Source: Deltaproteobacteria bacterium (GTDB lineage: Bacteria; Myxococcota_A; UBA9160; UBA4427). From it: DNA of 64,000 nt. The stretch is from contig NZHD01000108.1 of assembly GCA_002691205.1 (NCBI GenBank), forward strand, positions 1 through 64,000, in the 5' to 3' direction. The position numbers and the translations under genes were made by a program. Numbering within the stretch: the stretch's first letter is position 1; each line of letters begins with the position of its first letter. Below, piece after piece: positions 34,921 through 44,844 of the stretch. A model generated the notes under the pieces. The model did not search any database and had not been told where the DNA came from. It saw only the letters and a program-made list of their open reading frames with translations.

Positions 34921-35793
34921 CTAGAACAGTTTTAAATCGGTGGCTGTTTGGTCAATAAAGCCAAGCACGCGGTCACGTGCTTCTTCATCTGCCCGTGGCC
35001 CCATGTCCTCAAAGCTACGCATCAGGACCAAACGGTCCACCCCAAGGTCTTCGAAACGACGAACTGTATCCATATCCACGGGGCCGGGAGGCGTAATCGT
35101 AATTTCTAATTCACCGAGTCCTGATGGACGTTCAACTTCTTTTTCAGCTTTCCGGATACCGCTTAAAGCGGCTTCCGTTGCCTCGAGGTTCAAGAAAAAT
35201 CCATACCAGCCATCACCCTGGGCCACCGCGCGCCGGTGCGCAATCGGTGACATGCCCCCGACATGAATAGGGGGGTGTGGACTCTGAACCGGCTGTGGGT
35301 GTGACTGTATTCCAGAGAACGATGTGAACTGACCGGAAAACTCCGGCTGGTCCTGAGTCCAGAGCGCCCGAACGACTTCAATATGCTCGGTCATCCGAGC
35401 TCCCCGCTCCTCATACGGAATTCCCATCGCTTCAAATTCGCGCGGGACATAACCCACCCCAACGCCAAAAAGCAATCGGCCATTCGAGAGGACATCCACG
35501 CCGGCCAATTCTTTTGCGAGCACGACTGGATTTCGCTGAGGGAGCAAGATAATCCCAGATCCAAGCTTCAGGCTCTGCGTGTGAGCGGCGGCAAAGCTAA
35601 GAGAAGCCACCGTATCTAAAAAAGGGGTTTCAGGTGGGACCGGAGAGGGAGCTTCATGCGGATCCATTACAACCACGTGCTCACCCGTCCAAACTGACTC
35701 AAAACCAGACTTTTCAAGATGTTGAACGAGAACCGCCATATTCTCAGGGCGGCAAAATGGCCCCTGATTGAGCCCGAAGTATCCAATATGCAT
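34921..35793 (-). CDS. LLM class (luciferase-like) oxidoreductase, probably F420-dependent
   Basis: A 290-residue flavin- or F420-dependent TIM-barrel oxidoreductase: GFESVWTGEHVVVMDPHEAP, LKLGSGIILLPQRNPVVLAKELAGVDVLSNGR, FGVGVGYVPREFEAMG, and HPPIHVGGMSPIAHRRAVAQGDGWYGFF. The closest resemblance is to the mycobacterial-type LLM F420-dependent family. No F420-synthesis gene is in the window, so the cofactor is inference. The ATG at 35793 has GAGAGG eight nt upstream. It is separated from the TauD-like gene by about 50 nt on the same strand. Confidence 0.87.
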   Translation of the reverse strand: MHIGYFGLNQGPFCRPENMAVLVQHLEKSGFESVWTGEHVVVMDPHEAPSPVPPETPFLDTVASLSFAAAHTQSLKLGSGIILLPQRNPVVLAKELAGVDVLSNGRLLFGVGVGYVPREFEAMGIPYEERGARMTEHIEVVRALWTQDQPEFSGQFTSFSGIQSHPQPVQSPHPPIHVGGMSPIAHRRAVAQGDGWYGFFLNLEATEAALSGIRKAEKEVERPSGLGELEITITPPGPVDMDTVRRFEDLGVDRLVLMRSFEDMGPRADEEARDRVLGFIDQTATDLKLF

Positions 35794-35845
35794 CAATAAC
35801 ACCTCTCAATTTTAAAAAAGCTCTATTTAGATCAAAACCTGCTTC

Positions 35846-36910
35846 TTACGGCTGGCTGCGAAGAGCCCAAGGGGCCTTTCCCTCGTCTAGATCCTGAGCG
35901 GACACCCCACCCCAGAAAGTATGCGGTTCATCCTCGGCGGTGGTGACTCGCCACATTTTACGACGTTCCGCCTCGTAGTCGTACGGAATCACAGCATGCT
36001 GACAACTCTGGTTATCCCAGATCACGAGTGAATGTTCTTGCCACGGAAGGAGGTACTGAAAAGCAGGTTGAACTGCGAAAGCATACAACGCATCGCTTAA
36101 AATCCGAGCGGGCTCTCCCCTCAGTTCACTTCCATTGCGAAGAATAATCCGTTTTCGGTTATCGTAAATTTGCAATGCATGGCATTCGCTGAAATTAGAG
36201 TGACGCCTAAGAATAGGCTTAAGCTGCTTGCCAAAGTCTTCGTGCATAATCGGCGCCTCTTCGCTCTCTGATGCAGCATATGATTCAACGATGTCATCCG
36301 TGGAATACTCGGCTCTTGCGCCTTCGAGAAGAAATCTCAATTCTTCTGGCATGAAATCCACACACCGATTCGTTGCTGCGAACCCCGTAGAATGACCCTC
36401 ATGAGGCCTAATCAGACAATAAAGTGATGTATAGCTATGAAGCCAAGGCATATCTTCACCATCGAAATGCCACGACCAGGCATCTGAGTAGAGGTGTTCG
36501 CCGGCTCCACCATTTCCAAAGACCATCGGAGACCTTTCGGTTGACTCTGACGGCTCAAAGCTCATATCTTGATCCACCTGATAATCAGGTTGAAGACGAC
36601 CCCAGCGAGACATGAAATCGGAAAAATGGGTCGCCGTCATCCCTTGAACATTACGAAGCAAGAGCAAGCCATAGCGAGCGCACTTACGACGCATCTCCCA
36701 AATTTGACCATCCGTAGCCGAAAGTAATTCTTCAACTCGCTGGCCTTCGCCAAGCAAAGCTCCGAAACGCAGCTTCTCAGACAGGCAGCCTGTCTGATCT
36801 AGAGAAGACTTCTTATCAAGAGAAGACACTTCGCCCTCTCGATCCTCTTCGTACAAAGGCTTAAGGAGATCGAGACACGGAGCCAACATAGACACGTCGA
36901 CTTCAATCAA
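35846..36910 (-). CDS. TauD/TfdA-like Fe(II)/2-oxoglutarate-dependent dioxygenase
   Basis: A 354-residue oxygenase. The iron-binding H-x-D is in SWHFDGEDMPWLHS; the distal His and the 2-oxoglutarate-binding Arg lie in DNQSCQHAVIPYDYEAERRK followed by MWRVT. RKCARYGLLLLRNVQGM and the region around GRLQPDYQ fit the N-terminal part of the fold. The substrate is unknown; relatives attack sulfonates, aryloxyacids or other carboxylates. The N-terminal 45 residues are divergent. Start assigned to a TTG at 36910, with an ATG seven codons later as alternative; neither has a good ribosome site. Confidence 0.82.
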   Translation of the reverse strand: MIEVDVSMLAPCLDLLKPLYEEDREGEVSSLDKKSSLDQTGCLSEKLRFGALLGEGQRVEELLSATDGQIWEMRRKCARYGLLLLRNVQGMTATHFSDFMSRWGRLQPDYQVDQDMSFEPSESTERSPMVFGNGGAGEHLYSDAWSWHFDGEDMPWLHSYTSLYCLIRPHEGHSTGFAATNRCVDFMPEELRFLLEGARAEYSTDDIVESYAASESEEAPIMHEDFGKQLKPILRRHSNFSECHALQIYDNRKRIILRNGSELRGEPARILSDALYAFAVQPAFQYLLPWQEHSLVIWDNQSCQHAVIPYDYEAERRKMWRVTTAEDEPHTFWGGVSAQDLDEGKAPWALRSQP

Positions 36911-36968
36911 ATGGGCATCGGATTTTGAATCGTGAGGTTCCAGAGTACTTTTCCCTTAGAAGGCCCCT

Positions 36969-37577
36969 CTATTCAGAGAGATTCTCCACCATAGATTCAA
37001 GGGCTTGAAGCAGTTCGTCCAATTCGATTACGAGACGGCGCGGCAAAGAATCTCGAATGACACCAATCACAGTCTCGTAATACCAGAGTGTCTCGACAGG
37101 CGAAGCCGTGAATCGATCGAAGACTGAAAGGCCCTCTGCCTTCCCATCAAAGATAATTGCATGCAAGTTATGACGCTTATCACATCCGGCCACTAAGCAC
37201 GCGTCACTCGTCGCCGAGGAGAGCTGCGCCACATATCTGTCCTTGCGTTCTTTCCAGCCCTTCTTCTGGGTCAGGAACTCATCAGGCCCAGTGTCAGTGC
37301 AAGTCAAGATCATCTTCAAAACCCGCAATCCAAACCGATCTTCGATGATGGCCTCTCGAGCGGTTCTTTCTCTTGAGTCCGGAGCATCTTCAAGAGAATC
37401 ATGAAGCAGGCCCGCAATGGCTTGGCCTGCGTCTCCGCCGTGCTCCAAGATTAACCCCTGCACCTGGACCAGATGGCTAAAATAAGGAATGTCCGAAGAC
37501 TTTCGCTTTTGGTCAGCGTGCCAGAGTTGAGCAAACTCAGTGGCCTCTAACATCTTTTTCCATTCTTCTAGAGTCAT
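36969..37577 (-). CDS. HD-domain phosphohydrolase, small SpoT/MESH1-like
   Basis: A 202-residue metal-dependent hydrolase of the RelA/SpoT-hydrolase type. The metal-binding order is visible: PYFSHLVQVQGL (His), AIAGLLHDSLEDAPD (HD plus ED) and VAGCDKRHNLHAI (distal Asp). No synthetase or regulatory domain is attached, so it is a candidate small alarmone hydrolase degrading (p)ppGpp or a related nucleotide. It could also act on another nucleotide. It lies 58 nt upstream of the TauD-like gene on the same strand. Confidence 0.82.
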   Translation of the reverse strand: MTLEEWKKMLEATEFAQLWHADQKRKSSDIPYFSHLVQVQGLILEHGGDAGQAIAGLLHDSLEDAPDSRERTAREAIIEDRFGLRVLKMILTCTDTGPDEFLTQKKGWKERKDRYVAQLSSATSDACLVAGCDKRHNLHAIIFDGKAEGLSVFDRFTASPVETLWYYETVIGVIRDSLPRRLVIELDELLQALESMVENLSE

Positions 37578-37637
37578 TCGCCTTTTCTACCCGCTGTCTC
37601 GACTTTCATCGGAAAGGAGTCGCTCTTGGTTTACATA

Positions 37638-39071
37638 CTATAAACCTATTCGGGGATGAACTCTTGAGAGGCCCAGACTTTTCTCAAGCGAAGCAGCCAG
37701 TTGGAGAACTCCAAAATCATCTTGAGGGCGACCCACTATCTGTATTCCCACTGGCAGTCCTGCGGATGTGAAACCAAAAGGCAACGAGATTGACGGCAGC
37801 CCAATGACGCTCACGAAGTAACTCGACTTCATCCAGTCGATATAGTTTTCCATCTTAATCCCAGAGATCTCTTCGGGGAACCGAGTGCTCACATCAAAAG
37901 GCAAAACCTGACTGACCGGAAACATCATAAACTCATACTCTTGCATAAACTCACCCACCCGTTGATACAAGCGAGAGCGCAATACTTCAGCTCGAGACAA
38001 ATCTGTACCCGAAAGAGCTAGCCCTGCCTCAAGGTTCCAACGAATCGTCTCCTTCAAAAATTTTCGTTTTTCCTCCGGCAGTGAGCCCAAAGTCTGAGCG
38101 AACGTCCAGGCTCTCAATGTCTTAAAGGCTTCATCGGCCCCCGCCCAGTCGGCGTGAGCTTCGTCCACATGACATCCCATGGACTCCACGGTGGACCGAC
38201 CCGATTCAAGCACTTGGGTCACGGCCGGATCAACCGGCAAGCAGCCGAAATCTTGACTCCAAGCAATTCGCACATTGGAGAAATCACGCTCCAAAGAACC
38301 TCTAAACCGATCACCCGATTCTGGAATTGAGATCGGCGATCGCCAATCCGGTCCTGACATGACAGAGAACAACAAAGCCAGGTCGGCTACGTTGCGCGCC
38401 ATTGGGCCCATCACCGACAGAGCCTCCCAAGCCATTTCTGACGGAACCATCGGCACGCGCCCCGGAGATGGCCTGAACCCTACGACGTGACAAAAATTAG
38501 CGGGATTCCGAAGCGAACCACCCATGTCGCTGCCATCGGCAATGGGAATCATCCCCGCTGCGAGAGCGGCCGCTGCCCCACCGCTGCTCCCGCCACATGT
38601 CTTTGAGAAATCCCACGGATTGAGGGTCTCACCGAAAACCTCATTGTATGTCTGAGAGCCCGCTCCAAACTCGGGGACATTGGTCTTCCCAAGTGTAATC
38701 GCACCACTCGATCGTAAGCGCTCAACAAGCAGTTCATCGCGATCCGGCACGAAGTCTTTAAACAGAAGAGATCCAAATGTGGTCCGGATGCCTGCGGTGG
38801 AAACCAAGTCTTTGTGAGCAATCGGAAGACCGTGAAGACACCCCAAGGCTTCTCCCCGAGCTTGCTTCTCATCCGCCGCTCTCGCCTGCTCCATAGCCAG
38901 TTCGGGAACATGAGTCACGATGGCATTGATCTTCGGATTCACTTGCTCAATCCGATCTAGATGTATCTGCAAAAGCTCACGCGCAGAGATTTCGCGGCGA
39001 TGGATCATTCCAATCAGATTTACAGCGGTTTCGTAGTGCAGTTCGGTTGATTCCAAATTGAGCACCTTCAC
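37638..39071 (-). CDS. Amidase (amidase-signature family)
   Basis: A 477-residue Ser-cisSer-Lys hydrolase. The catalytic Lys is in LPIAHKDLVSTAG, the signature region is CGGSSGGAAAALAAGMIPIA, and DGSDMGGSLRNPANFC carries the nucleophilic Ser. Typical substrates are amides, including aryl and acyl amides; this protein is not next to gatB/gatC, so a GatA role is unlikely. It starts at a GTG (39071) without a clear ribosome site. The C-terminal LGLSRVHPRIGL is typical of the family. Confidence 0.9.
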   Translation of the reverse strand: MKVLNLESTELHYETAVNLIGMIHRREISARELLQIHLDRIEQVNPKINAIVTHVPELAMEQARAADEKQARGEALGCLHGLPIAHKDLVSTAGIRTTFGSLLFKDFVPDRDELLVERLRSSGAITLGKTNVPEFGAGSQTYNEVFGETLNPWDFSKTCGGSSGGAAAALAAGMIPIADGSDMGGSLRNPANFCHVVGFRPSPGRVPMVPSEMAWEALSVMGPMARNVADLALLFSVMSGPDWRSPISIPESGDRFRGSLERDFSNVRIAWSQDFGCLPVDPAVTQVLESGRSTVESMGCHVDEAHADWAGADEAFKTLRAWTFAQTLGSLPEEKRKFLKETIRWNLEAGLALSGTDLSRAEVLRSRLYQRVGEFMQEYEFMMFPVSQVLPFDVSTRFPEEISGIKMENYIDWMKSSYFVSVIGLPSISLPFGFTSAGLPVGIQIVGRPQDDFGVLQLAASLEKSLGLSRVHPRIGL

Positions 39072-39148
39072 TAGTCAAAAGACAGCCACGAGACTAGCTC
39101 TAAAGCAACCTAATGAGACCCATAGGAGAGAATTCAACTCATCCCGTT

Positions 39149-39757
39149 TCAGTATCCAAAATTCTCAGGTAAATCTTCAAACAATTCATCGTGCTCCGCC
39201 TGCTCCTTGTCCAAGCTTTCGCGAATTTGAATGTCGCACTGCCCCGACTCACACGCTTCTCTTTCGGAAACAGCGCTTTGATCGGTACAACTCACCCCTT
39301 CAGCCAGAGGACGGGTCACACACCCGCGTAGTGCGACGCACATCGCTACAGCGCACTCACCCGCATCTGGGCACACCACCGGAGTTCCACTTACACATTG
39401 CCCCTCTTGACAACGGTCCGACGTTGTACAGAGGTTGCCATCATCGCACGGCGTTCCACTCAAGGAAAGACTTTGGCATCCAACTCGTGGGTCGCATTCT
39501 GACGGCTGACACATGTTCTCCGAAAAACAATAAACCGCTTTTCCGGGTTCACAGAATCCTTCACTGCAAATTTCTAAACCATTGCAAACGTTCCCGTCTG
39601 AGCATTCTGCATGAAGGCGACATGGACGCCGCAAATTACTCTCATCAGTCTCCTGCGCCACGGCCTGTATCGAATTTTCAGGCGCGGGATCAGAAAATGC
39701 GAGGGCAGGTAAAAAAAGAAACGAAAGCCCAAAGACGAGTTTTAGAAAAGTCAGCAT
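39149..39757 (-). CDS. Secreted Cys-rich repeat protein
   Basis: A precursor of about 202 residues with a signal peptide (TFLKLVFGLSFLFLPALAFS) and many Cys in repeated units such as CSDGNVCNGLEICSEGFCEPG and CDDGNLCTTSDRCQEGQCVSG (C-x-DGN-x-C-x(5-8)-C-x4-C). Such repeats are common in exported proteins of Myxococcota and related bacteria, where they are probably disulfide-bonded surface modules. The tail is acidic and Cys-poor. The RND gene begins the upstream cluster about 50 nt away. Function unknown. Confidence 0.75.
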   Translation of the reverse strand: MLTFLKLVFGLSFLFLPALAFSDPAPENSIQAVAQETDESNLRRPCRLHAECSDGNVCNGLEICSEGFCEPGKAVYCFSENMCQPSECDPRVGCQSLSLSGTPCDDGNLCTTSDRCQEGQCVSGTPVVCPDAGECAVAMCVALRGCVTRPLAEGVSCTDQSAVSEREACESGQCDIQIRESLDKEQAEHDELFEDLPENFGY

Positions 39758-39813
39758 CAAAAATTTGCGATGACCTGAACTTTGAGGAGAGTCCTCTTTG
39801 AACCGGAGATCAT

Positions 39814-42800
39814 CTATCGACGCGCTGCCGCTAAGTCAGGCTTTGAATCTTGTCTGCCGACAGCTTTTCGCCCTTTCCGTTTAATCCAATCCATTCCATC
39901 ATCCACCGTTAGATAAACAACGGGCACCATGAGCAACGTCAAAACGGTTGAGGAAAACATGCCCATAGCCGTCGCCACAGCCATGGGAGCCCGGCTCTCC
40001 GCTCCAGGGCCAATCCCTAAAGCGGCCGGCAACACACCAAATATCATAGACAGAGCCGTCATTAACACGGGGCGCATTCTCACCGGCGCCGCTGTGCGGA
40101 TGGCTTCCACCTTGTCCATCCCTGTCCCTCTGAGTTGATTCGCATAATCGACGAGAAGAATCGAATTTTTCGTCACGAGACCAAACAATAAGATAATGCC
40201 AATCATACTAAACAGATTTAGAGTATGGCCGAAAACAAAAAGTCCGCCTAAGGCCCCCACCATCGCCAGCGGAAGCGCGATCATCACAGTGAGAGGGTGA
40301 GCGAAGCTTTCAAACTGGGCAGCCAAAACCATATAGATCACAAGGATACCTAACATCATGGCAAGGCCGAACTGATCATTGCCTTCCATCATGGCTTGGG
40401 CTTCACCCACCGCAACGAGGCGGACGTATGGAGGAAGTACCACCTCCGCCACTTCTCGGGCCTTTTCGATGGCTTCTGCGAGCTTCAACCCTTGCAGATT
40501 GGCGCTGATTGTCACAGAACGTTGACGACCTGTCCGAGTGATCTCGGAGGGGGCCGCATCGTATGAAAGGTCCACCAAGTTCCTGAGAGAAACCGGCTCG
40601 CCCTCGCGATTTCGAACATAGATCGAACCAATCGACTTTGGGTCACTGCGCAGGCTCTCCTCCAAGCGCATGCGAATATCAATTCGGCGACCGTCTTCCT
40701 TAAAAACACCCACATCCATACCGCCCACCAACAATTGAATCGCTTCTGCAATCGCAGCGGGCTCAACGCCCATCGCCGCCGCTTTTTGCCGATCCGGCGT
40801 CACACGGAGTTCAGGAAGTCCCATCTTTAAACTACTGTCGATATCCACTAAGCCCGGAATCTCAGAGAGAGCCAACACGTAACGGCTGGCGATATCTTGC
40901 AACTCATCCAGCGAAAGGTTTGCGCGAATATCAACCTCGAATGCACCGCCACTCCCCATCATGGCTTCACCGGGATTAAAAATACGGATCACACGACCGG
41001 GAATCGCCGAGAGCGAATCTCGAGCCTCTCTGATGACCTCTTGGACGCTCCGGTCACGTTCCCCCGCTCCGGATAGAGTCCCAAAAATCATGGCGGCGTG
41101 ACTCCTGGGAATCAGGTCGAAGCCGCCCTGCTGACCTGCAGATGAAAAAATTCCAACGACTTCAGGTTGGTCCAAAAACCAGTTCTCATCGCGCTCGAGA
41201 TAAGTGGTCGTATTTTCCACCGAAGTCCCTTGTGCGGCAAGCGAGCGTACAAAGAAGATCCCCTGGTCTGAGGAGGGAAAGAATTCTGTCTTTAACTGAG
41301 AAGCAAAGAAATAAGCGAGCCCTAGAAAGCCAACAGCAAACAGGATTGTCACAAAACGGTGAGCCAAAGAAATATCTAGAACTTGCCGATAGCTTCTTTC
41401 CAGAGACTCAAAGCCTCTTTCGAGCAAGTCATAGAGGCCGCCTTCAGAACGAGGTGCCGGAGGAGGCATCCGAGCCGCCAACATGGGGGTCACCGTTAAG
41501 GCGACAAAAAGAGAAACAAGGACGCTGCCGGCTACAACCAAGCCAAACTCACCCAGAAAGCTTCCGACTAGGCCCTCCACGAAATAAACTGGGAGAAAAA
41601 CCGCAGCCACAGAGATCGTCGCGGCCGTGGCGGCAAAGGTAATCTCTTTGGTGCCCGACTTCGCTGCAGAAAAGGCATCCTCACCCATTTCTCGATGTCG
41701 CTCGATGTTCTCAAGAACCACAATCGCATCGTCGATGACAACTCCCACGGCCAGGGTCATCGCAAGGAGCGTCATCGTATTCAAAGTAAAACCGAAGAGG
41801 TAGACCAACCCGAACGTGGCTAAAAGTGAAATGGGAATAGACAGTGCAACAATTAAGGTCGGCCGCGTCCGACGTAAGAAAATAAAGACTGTAAAGATTG
41901 CCAGCAACGCTCCGAAAAGAAGAGCGAACTTCGTCTCCTCAACCGCTTCACGAACCCCTCTCGAAAAGTCGATAAAGCCAGCAGGATCCTCAAATGTTAT
42001 GCCCTCGGGCAACGACTCTTGAATCTCTGGAAGTCGCCTCAAAACCTCATCGACGATGCTGACAGAATTACCGCCGGATTGCTTTTGAATACCGAGCCCC
42101 ACCATCTCTTTGCCGTTGTATCGAGCAATCACCTCTTGGTCATCCGCACCATCAACCACCCGAGCAATATCTTTAAGCAGCACAGGCGCCCCACCCTTAT
42201 GCGCCACGACCATCTGCTCTAACTCAGCGACGCTTTCAAACTCCGCCGTTGTCTTAACTACGTAACGCATACGTGAAGTCTCGAGGGTGCCGGCCGGAAG
42301 TTCTATGTGCTGCCTGCGCAAAGCATTATAAATATCCATGGCAGCAAGATTTCGAGCGCGAAGAGCATCCCCATCCACCCAAATTCGTATATTGCGGTCT
42401 AGGCCTCCAAAGACAGCCACACCGGAGACCCCTGGAATCGTCTCTAACTTAGGCATCACCTGTCTCTCCACTGCGTCTAACGTGGCGACAGGGTCCTCGG
42501 TGGTCTGGAGCGGGATCCAGAGCACAGGCTGATCGTTTGGATTTCGATTGCTGACCATGGGAGGCTCAAGTTCCTTGGGCAGATCAAACCGAGCCTGCGC
42601 CACTTTGTCACGCACCTCCTGAGTGGCCACATCCAAGTCCGTTCCCAATTCGAACTCGACGGTAATCGAGGCGCCCCCTCGAAAGCTGGTGGAAGTGATT
42701 CTCCGAACCCCTGCAATACTATTAAAACGCTCCTCTAAAACGTCTGTAACATCTTCTTCCATCCCCTCAGGTGTGGCGCCCTCCATCATCGCAGCCACAG

Positions 42801-42936
42801 AAAGAACGGGGAATTCCATATTCGGAAACTGATCGACACCTAAACGGTTGTATCCGAGCAAACCGAAAACAACGAGGGCCAGCATCATCATCCACGTCAG
42901 AACAGGTCGGTCGATGGAAGCGTCCGAAAGAGTCAT
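39814..42936 (-). CDS. RND efflux transporter, HAE1-type inner-membrane pump
   Basis: A 1040-residue AcrB-like proton/drug antiporter. It has the duplicated RND layout: N-terminal helix (PVLTWMMMLALVVFGLLGY), large periplasmic loop, and helix 4 motif AVGVVIDDAIVVLENIERH with the two proton-relay Asp. The second half repeats this, with LVTKNSILLVDYANQLRG. Start and adaptor stop overlap by 4 nt, so the pump and adaptor genes are coupled. No outer-membrane channel gene is in the cluster; a TolC-like protein would have to come from elsewhere. Substrates unknown. Confidence 0.95.
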   Translation of the reverse strand: MTLSDASIDRPVLTWMMMLALVVFGLLGYNRLGVDQFPNMEFPVLSVAAMMEGATPEGMEEDVTDVLEERFNSIAGVRRITSTSFRGGASITVEFELGTDLDVATQEVRDKVAQARFDLPKELEPPMVSNRNPNDQPVLWIPLQTTEDPVATLDAVERQVMPKLETIPGVSGVAVFGGLDRNIRIWVDGDALRARNLAAMDIYNALRRQHIELPAGTLETSRMRYVVKTTAEFESVAELEQMVVAHKGGAPVLLKDIARVVDGADDQEVIARYNGKEMVGLGIQKQSGGNSVSIVDEVLRRLPEIQESLPEGITFEDPAGFIDFSRGVREAVEETKFALLFGALLAIFTVFIFLRRTRPTLIVALSIPISLLATFGLVYLFGFTLNTMTLLAMTLAVGVVIDDAIVVLENIERHREMGEDAFSAAKSGTKEITFAATAATISVAAVFLPVYFVEGLVGSFLGEFGLVVAGSVLVSLFVALTVTPMLAARMPPPAPRSEGGLYDLLERGFESLERSYRQVLDISLAHRFVTILFAVGFLGLAYFFASQLKTEFFPSSDQGIFFVRSLAAQGTSVENTTTYLERDENWFLDQPEVVGIFSSAGQQGGFDLIPRSHAAMIFGTLSGAGERDRSVQEVIREARDSLSAIPGRVIRIFNPGEAMMGSGGAFEVDIRANLSLDELQDIASRYVLALSEIPGLVDIDSSLKMGLPELRVTPDRQKAAAMGVEPAAIAEAIQLLVGGMDVGVFKEDGRRIDIRMRLEESLRSDPKSIGSIYVRNREGEPVSLRNLVDLSYDAAPSEITRTGRQRSVTISANLQGLKLAEAIEKAREVAEVVLPPYVRLVAVGEAQAMMEGNDQFGLAMMLGILVIYMVLAAQFESFAHPLTVMIALPLAMVGALGGLFVFGHTLNLFSMIGIILLFGLVTKNSILLVDYANQLRGTGMDKVEAIRTAAPVRMRPVLMTALSMIFGVLPAALGIGPGAESRAPMAVATAMGMFSSTVLTLLMVPVVYLTVDDGMDWIKRKGRKAVGRQDSKPDLAAARR

Positions 42937-44093
42937 TGACCTGCTCCGGCGGCAAAGGAAGACCCCCCGGCAGCGACCGTGGGGGGAGCAGCGATCGCTC
43001 CTGCTTTCGAACGGCGCGAAACAAGGGCGCCATCTACGATTTGCTCCTGACCACGTGCCACTACGACATCGCCCTGCTTGACGTCACCCTCCACTTCAAC
43101 CCAACCCTCACGCAAAACACCCGGTGTAACGACCAAACGCTCTACGCGATTTTTATCGTTCAAACGAAAGAGAACGGTTCCATCTGCGCGCTGCACCAAG
43201 GACTCCTCCGGAACCATCACGACGCCCCGTCGTGATTCTAAGCCCAGCCGAACGTGAGCAAATAGACCTGGCTTTAGCCTGCCCTCTGAGTTTGAGAAAA
43301 GAGCCTTCGCTCGAAGAGTTCGGGTGATGGGTTCGATCGTAGGCGCGATCATAGTCACCTCCGCCTCAAAAATGAGATCCGGAAACGGAGCCAAAGTGAT
43401 CTGTACGACCTGGCCAAGACGAATTCGCGAAGAGTCTTTCTCGGCCACCGAAAACTCAACCTCAATTGGATCAAGCGCCACGAGTTCAAAAAGAGGCATC
43501 CCCACCGAAAGGTATTCACCGGTGCTCACGTGGCGACGGGCGATCAGTCCAGAAAAAGGAGCCCGAACCGTCGAGTCAGCAAGAGCTCTCTCCGCGAGTC
43601 CCAAATGAGCTTCAGCGGCTTTCTGGCGAGAGCGGCTCAACTCTAGAGCTGTCCTTGCATCATCGAGCAAGGCCTCCGACGTCGCGCCTCTCTTTCGTAA
43701 ATTCTGGATCCGCTTGAAATCACGTCGACTTTCGAGCACCTGAGCTTCCGCCTGCGCCATGCTCGCCTGGGCGTTCGACAGCTCTAGAACACGGCGCTGA
43801 GGGTCAATCTCAAGTAAGGCTTCGCCTTCGATCACCGCCTGACCTTCCTCTGCCCAAATCGAAGTCACTTGACCATTCACTTGGGAGGCCACTGCAGCCT
43901 CGAATTTGGCAATCAACTGACCGGTGGCTTCAACGTTTTCGGTGACATCCAGCAATCGCACAGGGACCCCAAGAACAGGCGCAAGGCTCGCAGCCGGTGC
44001 CGCTTGCTCCTCCTGCGCACATCCCATCAGCCCTGCCAAATAAGCACTTGCAAGGAAGAGGACAGGCGAAAATCTAACTCTCGAATTCATCAT
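42933..44093 (-). CDS. RND efflux periplasmic adaptor (membrane fusion protein)
   Basis: A 386-residue lipoprotein (lipobox region YLAGLMGCAQ) of the AcrA/MexA family. The biotinyl-lipoyl-like segment VASQVNGQVTSIWAEEGQAV and its partner STVRAPFSGLIARRHVSTGEYLSVG flank a coiled-coil hairpin (about residues 105-165). The beta-barrel and membrane-proximal domains follow. It links the inner-membrane pump to an outer-membrane channel. Its ATG overlaps the tetR stop by one base (TAATG) and its stop overlaps the pump start, giving one tightly coupled tetR-adaptor-pump operon. Confidence 0.94.
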   Translation of the reverse strand: MMNSRVRFSPVLFLASAYLAGLMGCAQEEQAAPAASLAPVLGVPVRLLDVTENVEATGQLIAKFEAAVASQVNGQVTSIWAEEGQAVIEGEALLEIDPQRRVLELSNAQASMAQAEAQVLESRRDFKRIQNLRKRGATSEALLDDARTALELSRSRQKAAEAHLGLAERALADSTVRAPFSGLIARRHVSTGEYLSVGMPLFELVALDPIEVEFSVAEKDSSRIRLGQVVQITLAPFPDLIFEAEVTMIAPTIEPITRTLRAKALFSNSEGRLKPGLFAHVRLGLESRRGVVMVPEESLVQRADGTVLFRLNDKNRVERLVVTPGVLREGWVEVEGDVKQGDVVVARGQEQIVDGALVSRRSKAGAIAAPPTVAAGGSSFAAGAGQ

Positions 44094-44761
44094 TACTTGG
44101 TTCTTTCCTTTAAATTCCGATCGACTGATAAGCGACTCACGCTTATCTCGGATTCATTTACATCCACGGGCGAGACCCAGCCCCGAAGAATAATGTCCAC
44201 ACTCGTTTCAAGAAGACCTACTTCCCAAGAGAGATCCGGTCTTAATGCAGGCAGAGAAATCAAGCCGTGCATACAGGCCCACAAGGATTGACGTAAGAGC
44301 GGCAGTTCGGCCTCTTTTAAATGACCCGCCTCGACGAGTTCGCTAAGCGGTCCCGTCATCATTTCGGTACTGGCCTCTGCAGACTCCAGCGGAGTTGCGT
44401 TCACCGGGCGATGCTGCGTCAAAAAATAGTAATAGGTGGGATTCTCAAGACCCCACTGACCAAAGCAAAGAGTGAGAGCCCGAATCGTCTCGATGGGATC
44501 ATCTAGGACCGGGACCTTCTCCATATCTCTGACCAAGTCCTGCAGACTTTCATCCAACAAGGCATCGAGAACACCGTTCTTGTCGCCAAAGTAGGAATAG
44601 ATGGTAGGAGCCGAATAGCCGCAGCGGTCAACGAGACTCCGGACTGAGAAACCTTTAAAACCGGACTCAGCCACCCGTTCGGCCGCGGCATCGAGAATCG
44701 TCCTTCGTGCTTCGGCACGGTTCTGTTGGCGCCGCTTTTCAGCGGATTGTGCTGGACACAT
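44093..44761 (-). CDS. TetR family transcriptional regulator
   Basis: A 222-residue repressor. The N-terminal HTH is clear: RRTILDAAAERVAESGFKGF, SVRSLVDRCGYSAPTIYSYF and GDKNGVLDALLDE. The C-terminal ligand domain is divergent. As first gene of the adaptor-pump operon it most likely represses its own transcript, releasing on binding a pump substrate. A near-perfect palindrome and a second related site lie 84-119 nt upstream of its start codon, the expected position for autoregulation. Confidence 0.93.
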   Translation of the reverse strand: MCPAQSAEKRRQQNRAEARRTILDAAAERVAESGFKGFSVRSLVDRCGYSAPTIYSYFGDKNGVLDALLDESLQDLVRDMEKVPVLDDPIETIRALTLCFGQWGLENPTYYYFLTQHRPVNATPLESAEASTEMMTGPLSELVEAGHLKEAELPLLRQSLWACMHGLISLPALRPDLSWEVGLLETSVDIILRGWVSPVDVNESEISVSRLSVDRNLKERTK

Positions 44762-44844
44762 GGGGGGATCAGCCTTGCGATAAAATCAAATGCCTGCCCC
44801 CGGCCGATTGCCGTGGAGCGGCCACCTAACCACGTTCAAGAGGT

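Noticed and set aside
39058-39801. Plus-strand 247-codon frame opposite the Cys-rich gene
   Set aside because: The minus-strand product has a signal peptide and regular Cys repeats; the plus-strand frame has low-complexity composition and overlaps two real genes.
41142-41642. Plus-strand 166-codon frame inside the RND pump gene
   Set aside because: It is antisense to a well-conserved transporter and has no independent support.
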